Shown here one piece after another: positions 31,595-38,042 of a stretch of DNA of 38,042 nt. The stretch's first letter is position 1, and every line of letters begins with the position of its first letter. The translations under genes and the position numbers were made by a program. Under the pieces are notes generated by a model, which worked only from the letters and a program-made list of their open reading frames with translations, searched no databases and had not been told where the DNA came from. The stretch comes from a virus: positions 1-38,042 of IMG/VR virus record IMGVR_UViG_3300033153_008680, one strand, 5' to 3'.

Positions 31595-32846
31595 CCAGTT
31601 AAATAGTTACCTACCAGGGCAAAACTTAAACAACCTGGCGAACAATGTAGATTATAACTCGCTGGGCATGGATTTTACACAAATAAGCTCGCCCTTTACC
31701 GGGAGCCCCGCGACGGTATCCGTCGCAATCGGGTCAATGTGGGAACTTAACGGCAATCGGTATGTAATAAACACCGCCGCCGCTACCTTCGCCCTTGCAA
31801 GTGCAACAGATAACTATATCACATATAATGAGAGTACCGGCTTTTCTTCGGCGGCGACCACGGGCGCCTGGTCGGCAGTCAAGCAAGGGTTTTACCAGGC
31901 CGACGGAATAACGCGCACCCTGCACTGGTATATCGAAGAAGAGACAGAAACTATATTAAGACAAACCGCGGACAGTTACGAGGGAGTTTTAAAAAGCGTG
32001 CACGGGGTTACTGATGGCATGATAGGGATTTTTGGGCCGGATGAGAAAATGCAAGATATTATATTTGCTAATAGTATATATTGCGCGGTCGGGTTGGGGG
32101 GTAATATATACACCTCACCGGATGGCCTGACCTGGACGAGCCGAACAAGCGGGACAGGCTCGGATTTATACAGTATTGCCTACGGTGCAGGGCTTTTTGT
32201 CGCCGTGGGGGGCTCGACTACTTATTATACGTCAGCGGACGGGGTAACCTGGGCAGCGCGCGCGGGTAATTTAATCGCTTCGTGTGTAATTTTTGGCGGG
32301 GGCTATTTTTTAACCGCGGGATTTAACGGTTGCCGATATTCAGCCGACGGGATAAATTGGAGTACTGCAACGACAGTTTCAGATTTTCAAACCGCCGCAT
32401 ATAGTGATACCCTGGGGCTTTATGTAATCGGTGGTACTGGGATCGGCGCCGGAACTATTTATTCGTCTCCTGATTTAACAACCTGGGCCGATCGCTCGCC
32501 GAGTACTGACTTTGTTACGTGTCTCGGGTGGTATGAAGGCTTATTTTTTGGCTACGCTTATACCGCGGCTAACGCATATACTATCTATTCAGCAGATGGC
32601 ATAGCCTGGACGCTTGCTAGCAGTGCCCCGGCAGGTACTTTTTGCTATAAAGGGCGCGGGGGGTCTGGCTTGTTTATTATCGGCGACCTTGTGTCAAGGG
32701 ACGGGAAGTCATTTTCTCGCTGGGGGTCCGACGCGAATAATGTTTCTGTGACCTACCCCCATGATGGCTATTTTTATACGACCGGCGGCGCCTTTGTGGG
32801 GGCCGCAGACTTCGGCCTTATTTCCCGCGGTCGGTATCTAGCTTAA
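31584..32846 (+). CDS. Beta-propeller-like tail protein (candidate adhesin)
   Basis: A 420-residue protein. After an N-terminal tail-attachment part (about 1-165) it has about six blades with the pattern Y-S/T-x-D-G-x-x-W: IYTSPDGLTWTSR, YYTSADGVTWAAR, RYSADGINWSTA, IYSSPDLTTWADR, YSADGIAWTLA, and a last SRDGKSFSRWG. These alternate with strands such as YSIAYGAGLFVAVGG. The motif is like BNR/sialidase Asp-boxes, and a propeller is expected. It is likely a receptor- or glycan-binding tail component; enzymatic activity cannot be inferred. Confidence 0.75.
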   Translation: MSIDQLNSYLPGQNLNNLANNVDYNSLGMDFTQISSPFTGSPATVSVAIGSMWELNGNRYVINTAAATFALASATDNYITYNESTGFSSAATTGAWSAVKQGFYQADGITRTLHWYIEEETETILRQTADSYEGVLKSVHGVTDGMIGIFGPDEKMQDIIFANSIYCAVGLGGNIYTSPDGLTWTSRTSGTGSDLYSIAYGAGLFVAVGGSTTYYTSADGVTWAARAGNLIASCVIFGGGYFLTAGFNGCRYSADGINWSTATTVSDFQTAAYSDTLGLYVIGGTGIGAGTIYSSPDLTTWADRSPSTDFVTCLGWYEGLFFGYAYTAANAYTIYSADGIAWTLASSAPAGTFCYKGRGGSGLFIIGDLVSRDGKSFSRWGSDANNVSVTYPHDGYFYTTGGAFVGAADFGLISRGRYLA

Positions 32847-34702
32847 TGATACTTTTAACAAAACAAGGGCGACAAATTGATGTGCCCCGGCTCCATGCTT
32901 TTAAGTCGGGCGTGTGGTCTTTTCAATTTTATGGCGATACTACATATACAGATCCCTTTGATTCGTCTGTATGGAACTGGGAAAATGTCAATAATGATTT
33001 ACTTGAGGTCCTGGGCGTCACATATAACGGGCGCCCCCTTACTCCTACTTTATCCCTTGCCGATTGTACCGCCTTGCAGGGGTCTTTTTACTGGGACGAT
33101 ACGAACGGGTATTTATATGTAAACTGGCCCGCGTCGTGGGGTGATTGGGCAATCGGGCGGGATATAACTTCATATAGTGAATTGTATGCCGGGTATGCAA
33201 GCGGGTATAGTAAGACCAGCAAGAATTATTTTGACGGGCTTTTCTACGAACCCATATTGACCGGAATGTCGGGGCTTGCAAAAAAAGCGGACCTTACAAA
33301 GCTGGGTTTAATTTCCTTCGGTGAATCGTCTTTCACTCTCACAAACGAGGGCGGGCGGTTTGATAAGTATAGTGACACCGAGGCAATCGGGACCGCGGCC
33401 CAGTTTTTTTATATCGAGCATGAAGCTATAACCATTGATACAACAGATCAAATTTTTACGGGCACTCAATACGGATATAAAAACGACAGATCGAAAATAC
33501 AGATAAATGTAATAGAAAACAGTCTTTATCAAAATAAACCAGTATGTCAAAATACCGTTACCCTGGCCGAATACCCCGACGCGGGCGACCGAAAAGGTAA
33601 ATTTTTACCTGTGGCATGGGGCAAAATGGACAAAGGGATTTTAATCCCGGTAAATGCCGGGGCCCTGGAAACGTCAAGCAGCGGCACGGCAACGCTATTA
33701 CTTGCCGACCCAGCGCACGGGCCCTTGACCGCGGTTACTGCAATATATAACGACGAGGGCGACACGGTAAGCATTTTAAGCACTGACCTGAACGCCTGCA
33801 CCGTAACAGTGACAAAACCCGCGGATGTCGCCCCCTCGGCCCTTGACGGGTACACCTGGGAAGGTCAGGGCTATACACTGACCGGGACATATAATAACGG
33901 CCTTGACATTATCCGGGATGCGTTTTTTAAGCTCGCCGGTATCCCTTTTATAGAATCGACCTTCGACCGGGGGCAGTGGATACGGGAAACCCTCGACAAT
34001 ACCGAGTCAATTGGAATCAGTATTCAATCAGATAAAGGCTTTATTGAGGAGCTTGTCGAGCCTATTACTACCAGCTTACAAGGTATAGTTGATATACTGG
34101 GTGACGGTCGAATAAGTTACCGCACCCGCGACGATAGCGCACCGGTATCTTATACGGTTGAGCAGTACCAGCAAACGAACGAGCCGGCACTTGACGAGAA
34201 AGCCGACGAGATAGTCAGCGAAGTACTTATCCAATACGCGCCGAACTTTAAAGATCCTGAAAATGAGTACAAGAGTTTTACCTATATCGACGAACGGTCG
34301 AAGGTCATAAAAGATTACGGGCTTGACCGGCGCGAGCCATTAAGCCCGGTCGAGACTGTTTTAACCGATGAGGGCGACGCCGAAGCCCTGGCCGTTAAAT
34401 TGATGGACACATCAAACCAGGGCGAGACCCGCCCCGCGGTCCAGAAAGCGCGGATAAAAAAGGATCTTGCTGTATTTGATATTATTGGGCTTGACGTGGG
34501 GCGATATAATGTAGCCGATTATTTATATGGTGAGGTGTTAAACATCGAGCCGGATTATATAGGCAATCGGGAAAAATATATCATACGGGCCATTGACGGG
34601 GCCGACGCTAATATTTTACTGTATCACCAGGGCCGTATTCTCGGGACTGCGCTTTACGGCACCCCGTTGTCAGGGTATACCAGAATCAGGGAGAGTTTAT
34701 AA
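32846..34702 (+). CDS. Tail hub / central baseplate protein
   Basis: A 618-residue protein. Parts such as KADLTKLGLISFGESSFTLT, FFYIEHEAITIDTTDQIFTG, GLDIIRDAFFKLAGIPFIES and VSEVLIQYAPNFKDPENEYK fit a gp27-like hub in a siphophage tail. It follows the propeller protein with a TAATG overlap and precedes the fibre. It forms the base of the tail and carries receptor-binding parts. Confidence 0.72.
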   Translation: MILLTKQGRQIDVPRLHAFKSGVWSFQFYGDTTYTDPFDSSVWNWENVNNDLLEVLGVTYNGRPLTPTLSLADCTALQGSFYWDDTNGYLYVNWPASWGDWAIGRDITSYSELYAGYASGYSKTSKNYFDGLFYEPILTGMSGLAKKADLTKLGLISFGESSFTLTNEGGRFDKYSDTEAIGTAAQFFYIEHEAITIDTTDQIFTGTQYGYKNDRSKIQINVIENSLYQNKPVCQNTVTLAEYPDAGDRKGKFLPVAWGKMDKGILIPVNAGALETSSSGTATLLLADPAHGPLTAVTAIYNDEGDTVSILSTDLNACTVTVTKPADVAPSALDGYTWEGQGYTLTGTYNNGLDIIRDAFFKLAGIPFIESTFDRGQWIRETLDNTESIGISIQSDKGFIEELVEPITTSLQGIVDILGDGRISYRTRDDSAPVSYTVEQYQQTNEPALDEKADEIVSEVLIQYAPNFKDPENEYKSFTYIDERSKVIKDYGLDRREPLSPVETVLTDEGDAEALAVKLMDTSNQGETRPAVQKARIKKDLAVFDIIGLDVGRYNVADYLYGEVLNIEPDYIGNREKYIIRAIDGADANILLYHQGRILGTALYGTPLSGYTRIRESL

Positions 34703-34703
34703 A

Positions 34704-35966
34704 ATGAGTTTGACAACCTTATACGATTTTAATTTTGCAACGCCGCCCACGATTACACGGGAATTATACAACACCGTCGGCAGCGCGGCCTTTTACTTAG
34801 GCAATTACGGCGAGGCTTTTACCGGCGGGACCGATTTTGAGATCTGGAGCGCCGCGGTTGCGGGCACCCAGTTAGTCGAAAACGTCGATTATATAATCAG
34901 TCAGAACGACGCGCGGGGTGATATTTTTTACAGCAACCAGTCAAGCGTTACCCTTTATAGTGACGTTACTATATTAAATGCGACATACCAAACGGGTAAT
35001 ATTTATATCACATACAAGGACTACGGCACATATTACAGTACCGGGGTAATTAACAATTTACAGGCGCAAATTTCCGCGCTGGGTTCCCCGGTTAACGCGA
35101 TAAGTAAAAGCGCCGATTATACGATACTCGACGCGGACCTGGACGGCTATATCGAGTTGACCGTATTTGTTAACCCCTCAGACGGGGAGGTTACTATAAC
35201 CCTGCCCACGCTGGCCGACAATCAGGGAAAGAAAATCCGGGTTACCGCGTCCGCGCTTGGGGGGAAAGTAACAATTGACGGAGAGGGCGCGGAGACTGTT
35301 AACGGCGAATCCGAATGGTATTTAACTAGCGACGGTGATTATTTAGTCTGCACAGCCTACACGACGGAGTGGAAAATATTAAATTATTCGGCCTCGTATG
35401 ACACAGGATGGATTAACTGTAACGATTGGTCAAACAGACGTTTAGGCACCCCACAGGTTGCCTATGATAATTTATCTGGTACTTTTACCGTGGGCGAAGT
35501 CGTTACCGAGTCGACAAGCGGAAATACTGGAATAATACAATGGAACTCCGGTTCAGAGTTAATCATTAAAAGCGTAACGGGCTCCGGGGTGTGGACGAAT
35601 AACAGAACACTAACCGGGGCAACGTCCGGGGCAACGGCACTGGTAAATGAAGGCAGCGGGTCAACTAAGAATATAAACTCCCTGCTTTACCATGATTTTG
35701 TAAACGCGACGGAAACCGAACTTGTTATAAGACTTACCTTGTCAGAAGATAAGACGAAAGGGAACTCATATTTTTACGGGTATTCTAATGTCAATTCTGA
35801 CGGGTCGGTAGAGTATGGGACTAATATGAAGGGGTCAAGTACTCTTGGTGCTTTTTCTGTTCAAACGGGGGGCCACGGGGTGCTGTATTATGACACCAAC
35901 GGTAACGGGGTAGCAATAGCATCACAGAATTGGTATTATAAAGTCTTAGTACAGTATAAAATTTAA
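34704..35966 (+). CDS. Tail fibre / receptor-binding protein
   Basis: A 420-residue protein made of beta modules. The region NAISKSADYTILDADLDGYI followed by TLPTLADNQGKKIRVTASAL is a frequent phage fibre module. GTFTVGEVVTESTSGNTGII with GATSGATALVN is another common one. The C terminus (GHGVLYYDTNGNGVAIASQN) probably forms the receptor-binding tip. The true start is ATG 34704 just after the hub stop; the longer frame lies in the hub gene. Confidence 0.78.
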   Translation: MSLTTLYDFNFATPPTITRELYNTVGSAAFYLGNYGEAFTGGTDFEIWSAAVAGTQLVENVDYIISQNDARGDIFYSNQSSVTLYSDVTILNATYQTGNIYITYKDYGTYYSTGVINNLQAQISALGSPVNAISKSADYTILDADLDGYIELTVFVNPSDGEVTITLPTLADNQGKKIRVTASALGGKVTIDGEGAETVNGESEWYLTSDGDYLVCTAYTTEWKILNYSASYDTGWINCNDWSNRRLGTPQVAYDNLSGTFTVGEVVTESTSGNTGIIQWNSGSELIIKSVTGSGVWTNNRTLTGATSGATALVNEGSGSTKNINSLLYHDFVNATETELVIRLTLSEDKTKGNSYFYGYSNVNSDGSVEYGTNMKGSSTLGAFSVQTGGHGVLYYDTNGNGVAIASQNWYYKVLVQYKI

Positions 35967-36040
35967 CCGGATTTTTCAAAAGTTTAACGGGGCATAAAGA
36001 CGTAGAATCAGCAGTATAAAAATATTATGGCGGGGCTCAC

Positions 36041-36277
36041 GTGGACATAAAAAATAGACTAATACATGCTTGCATCGGCGCGCTTTTTATACCGTTTTAT
36101 TTTTTGGCGCCCTGGTTGCCCGTGCCCCTGTCTTTACTTTGCGGCGTGTGCGTAGAGATATGGCAATATTATTTTAAAGACGGGCGGGTCTTAAAATTAT
36201 ATGATAGAATACCGGACGCGCTGAGTTATACTACATTAAATTTCGTCTTTATCGGGGTAATGTATGCCAGTAAGTAG
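36041..36277 (+). CDS. Holin candidate (78 aa)
   Basis: Two to three hydrophobic segments (LIHACIGALFIPFYFLAPWL, PLSLLCGVCVEIWQYYF, TLNFVFIGVMYA). The start is GTG at 36041 behind GCGGGG. It overlaps the endolysin gene by 14 bases. The position just before the endolysin and the small membrane nature suggest it forms the membrane lesion for lysis; no sequence family is recognised. Confidence 0.65.
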   Translation: MDIKNRLIHACIGALFIPFYFLAPWLPVPLSLLCGVCVEIWQYYFKDGRVLKLYDRIPDALSYTTLNFVFIGVMYASK

Positions 36278-36689
36278 AGCGCCGCAGCTTATCACATCAA
36301 AGTACGGGCCCCGCTGGGGCGGCTTTCACCGCGGGGTTGACCTGCGGACACGGGACGCGGAAAGCTGGGCGCCATGTGAAATAATAGCCCCGGAGCGGGT
36401 CGAGATAATAAGAAAAGTATATCAAAAAAAATGGGGTTATACTATAGTTGTACGGGGGCTCGATAGCGGGTATAAATTAAAATTTACACATGTAAAGCCT
36501 GATATTGACGTAAAGCCGGGGCGGGTTTTTTTACCCGGTGAGACGCTGGGCGCGCCCCTCGTTACTGAGTACATGCGAGAAAAAAACTACGGCGAGCACT
36601 TACATTTTGAGACATGGCTAAAAGGGACACCGAGAAACCCGATTAAATATTTTAATAAAAAAGGAATTGATTATGAATACAAAAAATGA
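36264..36689 (+). CDS. M23-family endolysin (LytM-like endopeptidase)
   Basis: A 141-residue single-domain peptidase. The Zn motif HxxxD is FHRGVD (His22, Asp26), and the HxH motif is EHLHFE (His112, His114), with KFTHVKP (His76) as an extra conserved His. It cleaves peptide cross-links of peptidoglycan. It has no signal peptide, so release by a holin is expected. The domain is minimal, with no separate wall-binding part. Confidence 0.9.
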   Translation: MPVSRAPQLITSKYGPRWGGFHRGVDLRTRDAESWAPCEIIAPERVEIIRKVYQKKWGYTIVVRGLDSGYKLKFTHVKPDIDVKPGRVFLPGETLGAPLVTEYMREKNYGEHLHFETWLKGTPRNPIKYFNKKGIDYEYKK

Positions 36690-36888
36690 GGGCGCAATTA
36701 TTACCGGGATTAAAAAGCTATCTGGTTTTGTAAAAGCGGGCGGCGCGCCTTTCTGGCGATTGCTCGCCCTGGTTGTTGTCGTGGGCCTTTTTGTCGTGTT
36801 GGGCCTGGCCGCTTTCAAGGGGTGCGAGTGGACGGGGAAAAATTCACACTTGAAAATAAAATCAGCGCCCCGGACGGTGATACAATGA
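36673..36888 (+). CDS. Membrane protein, i-spanin or second holin candidate (71 aa)
   Basis: A 71-residue protein. Residues about 29-50 (WRLLALVVVVGLFVVLGLAA) form one membrane segment after a basic start. The tail behind it is only about 20 residues, short for a classical i-spanin. I chose ATG 36673 with AAGGA before it; it overlaps the endolysin by 17 bases and the lipoprotein gene by ATGA. Confidence 0.68.
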   Translation: MNTKNEGAIITGIKKLSGFVKAGGAPFWRLLALVVVVGLFVVLGLAAFKGCEWTGKNSHLKIKSAPRTVIQ

Positions 36889-37205
36889 AAAAACTAACAC
36901 CCTTTTTAATACTTGCCGTCTTGTCAAGCTGCGGGACATGCAAGGGTAAATTTGAACCCGTGATTGTGCCGGGGTGGACAGATGAATGCAACGCTATGGC
37001 CACGATAGGAAAAATGGAATATTATGATGAAGAGAAAAAGCTCGCCGCCCTTGCCATACCCTTTTGCTTTAAGTCGATAAAGCGTAAAGATTGCAGGCGG
37101 CAGCACTTCGGAGTCAATAAGGAAACTGGAATAATAAACCCGGTTAATTATGGCGCGGCGGCGAAGTATAGAGATTATACTCAGTGTATGGCAGAAAAAG
37201 ATTAA
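36885..37205 (+). CDS. Lipoprotein, o-spanin candidate (106 aa)
   Basis: Signal peptide MKKLTPFLILAVLSSCGTC with lipobox LSSC (Cys16). The mature part has eight more Cys or polar pairs (DECNAMAT, IPFCFKSIKRKDCRRQHFG, YTQCMAEKD) and is probably disulfide-stabilised, as expected of a periplasm-facing protein. Immediately after the inner-membrane candidate gene, the pair could form a spanin system; a surface-exclusion lipoprotein is another option. Confidence 0.75.
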   Translation: MKKLTPFLILAVLSSCGTCKGKFEPVIVPGWTDECNAMATIGKMEYYDEEKKLAALAIPFCFKSIKRKDCRRQHFGVNKETGIINPVNYGAAAKYRDYTQCMAEKD

Positions 37206-37206
37206 A

Positions 37207-37614
37207 CTATTCCGCGACATACCCCAGCAGTAAAAGCGCAGGGAGTAGCCCGGCCAGGTTTATATACCGCCCGCGCTCCCAGGTTAACACATACTCGCAG
37301 CCCTCTATAATACCGTCCCGGTCAATCGGCTGAAACCTGACAGCCCGGCAATGCTTCGCACCTTCGGGCATAAAAAATGAGGCAACAAAACAATAAGCCG
37401 ACCCGCTTGCGCGCTTTAAATAATTAAGCTGGTCAACCTCTAACCCGTTGCCCTGTATTTTGAACTCAATAATAAAACCGTGATGGCGCCAGAAAGCGAA
37501 AACGTCAAGTCGCTTATAGCCGCCGAAGGTGTCACCGAGTTTTTCCCATACCACGCCGGGGGCCTCTCGCTTTATCTGTTTGGTTAATTCTTGTAATAAT
37601 TTTCTTTCTGTCAT
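37207..37614 (-). CDS. VRR-NUC-like PD-(D/E)XK nuclease
   Basis: A 135-residue protein. Catalytic pattern: RLDVFAF (Asp37), IIEFK (Glu50, Lys52) and DQLNYL (Gln62), which is the D...ExK...Q arrangement of VRR-NUC and Holliday-junction-resolvase-like nucleases. It likely cuts branched DNA during replication or packaging. It is the last gene of the leftward operon, and its stop lies one base from the stop of the convergent lipoprotein gene. Confidence 0.83.
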   Translation of the reverse strand: MTERKLLQELTKQIKREAPGVVWEKLGDTFGGYKRLDVFAFWRHHGFIIEFKIQGNGLEVDQLNYLKRASGSAYCFVASFFMPEGAKHCRAVRFQPIDRDGIIEGCEYVLTWERGRYINLAGLLPALLLLGYVAE

Positions 37615-37639
37615 TGTTTACCTCTATGTGACATAAGCC

Positions 37640-37942
37640 TTATTTTGTCTCTTTAAGTTTGTCGTACAGTAATTTTGCAGTTTCTTCGAGAGAAAATTTA
37701 TTGTCAAATTCCTCTTTTACTGCTTCATAAAAAACATCGCACGATACCCCGTCATTAGCGTATTCATGCATATCAAGCATGTCTACTAACTCGTCACAAT
37801 GTGCATGAGTTCTCCATGTATAAAGGGTATCATCTTTTACATTCTGGTAATTATATTTATCGCCTTTCTTTATTTCACCACCGCAAAAATCACAGGTATA
37901 ATCTTTTGAGGCTTTTCGGTTTCCGCTGTCAATCAGTTCCAT
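37640..37942 (-). CDS. Small zinc-finger-like phage protein (100 aa)
   Basis: The N-terminal motif SKDYTCDFCGGEIKKGDKYN followed at about 45 by THAHC gives four possible metal ligands, typical of small phage proteins. The rest is helical and acidic (DELVDMLDMHEYAND, SLEETAKLLYDKL). It has the best SD in the region (AAGGAGGAAGT). Function unknown. Confidence 0.7.
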   Translation of the reverse strand: MELIDSGNRKASKDYTCDFCGGEIKKGDKYNYQNVKDDTLYTWRTHAHCDELVDMLDMHEYANDGVSCDVFYEAVKEEFDNKFSLEETAKLLYDKLKETK

Positions 37943-37980
37943 ACTTCCTCCTTATAAGACATAATGTTCCTTTTGTCGCC

Positions 37981-38042
37981 TTAATTAAACCTTTCGATAA
38001 TCCCGGTTTCCCCTGCCTCTACAACCTTGTAATATTCAACAG
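37981..38042 (-). CDS. Lipoprotein, 3' part (partner of 1-280)
   Basis: The minus strand from 38042 reads VEYYKVVEAGETGIIERFN and then TAA at 37981-37983, with no start inside the window. Joined to base 1, its frame is exactly that of the truncated lipoprotein gene: the last base of one end and the first two of the other form TCT (Ser). The beta-rich composition continues smoothly across the joint. Confidence 0.65.
   Translation of the reverse strand, partial: VEYYKVVEAGETGIIERFN

Noticed and set aside
1-38042. Integrated prophage with attachment sites, tRNA genes, or CRISPR array
   Set aside because: No integrase, tRNA cloverleaf, att-like end repeats or regularly spaced repeats with unique spacers were seen; the repeats present are coding tandem arrays.

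Overview
The window looks like one complete tailed-phage genome of the siphovirus type, in circular or circularly permuted form. It carries a full HK97-type head set, a tail set with a long tape measure, a lysis cassette and an autonomous replication set. I see no integrase, tRNA, rRNA, CRISPR array or insertion sequence. The leftward lipoprotein gene cut off at base 1 continues in frame into bases 38042-37981. This suggests the two ends of the window are adjacent in the real molecule, so positions 1 and 38042 are arbitrary cut points. The host cannot be named from the sequence. Strong Shine-Dalgarno sites, sigma70-like promoters, three lipoprotein signal peptides and an M23 endolysin next to spanin-like genes suggest a diderm bacterium that uses ordinary SD initiation. 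That is inference.

Layout. A divergent control region (about 6110-6285) contains a perfect 18-bp inverted repeat whose two arms each supply a TTGACA box. From it a leftward operon runs 6109 to 1 and, across the junction, 38042 to 37207. It encodes a Cas4-like nuclease, a pentapeptide-repeat protein, several small proteins, a family A DNA polymerase, an MT-A70 adenine methyltransferase, a lipoprotein and a VRR-NUC-like nuclease. The rightward side starts with a DUF2815-type single-strand DNA-binding protein followed by a strong terminator. Next come small genes, an HNH-AP2 endonuclease, an SNF2-like helicase, a peptide deformylase, a small lipoprotein and a primase-helicase. A 177-bp non-coding segment with a nested inverted repeat follows (candidate origin or control region). 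Packaging genes (terS, terL) come after it.

Between terL and the portal gene lies a four-gene cassette on the opposite strand (17955-16552). It has its own consensus promoter, an operator-like inverted repeat inside that promoter, an XRE-type regulator, a protein with 17 Ser-Ala-Ala-X repeats, and two small conserved proteins. This is the most unusual region of the window. After it the rightward strand resumes with portal, minor head protein, prohead protease and major capsid, then a terminator, several beta-rich virion proteins, connector and tail-completion genes and tail tube. Two tail chaperones follow, joined by a likely -1 frameshift at an A8 run, then tape measure, distal tail, a beta-propeller-like protein, tail hub and fibre. 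Last come a holin candidate, an M23 endolysin, a membrane protein and a lipoprotein. The right operon ends one base from the end of the leftward operon.

Most genes overlap by ATGA or TAATG, so translational coupling is the rule, and several real genes are below 60 codons.
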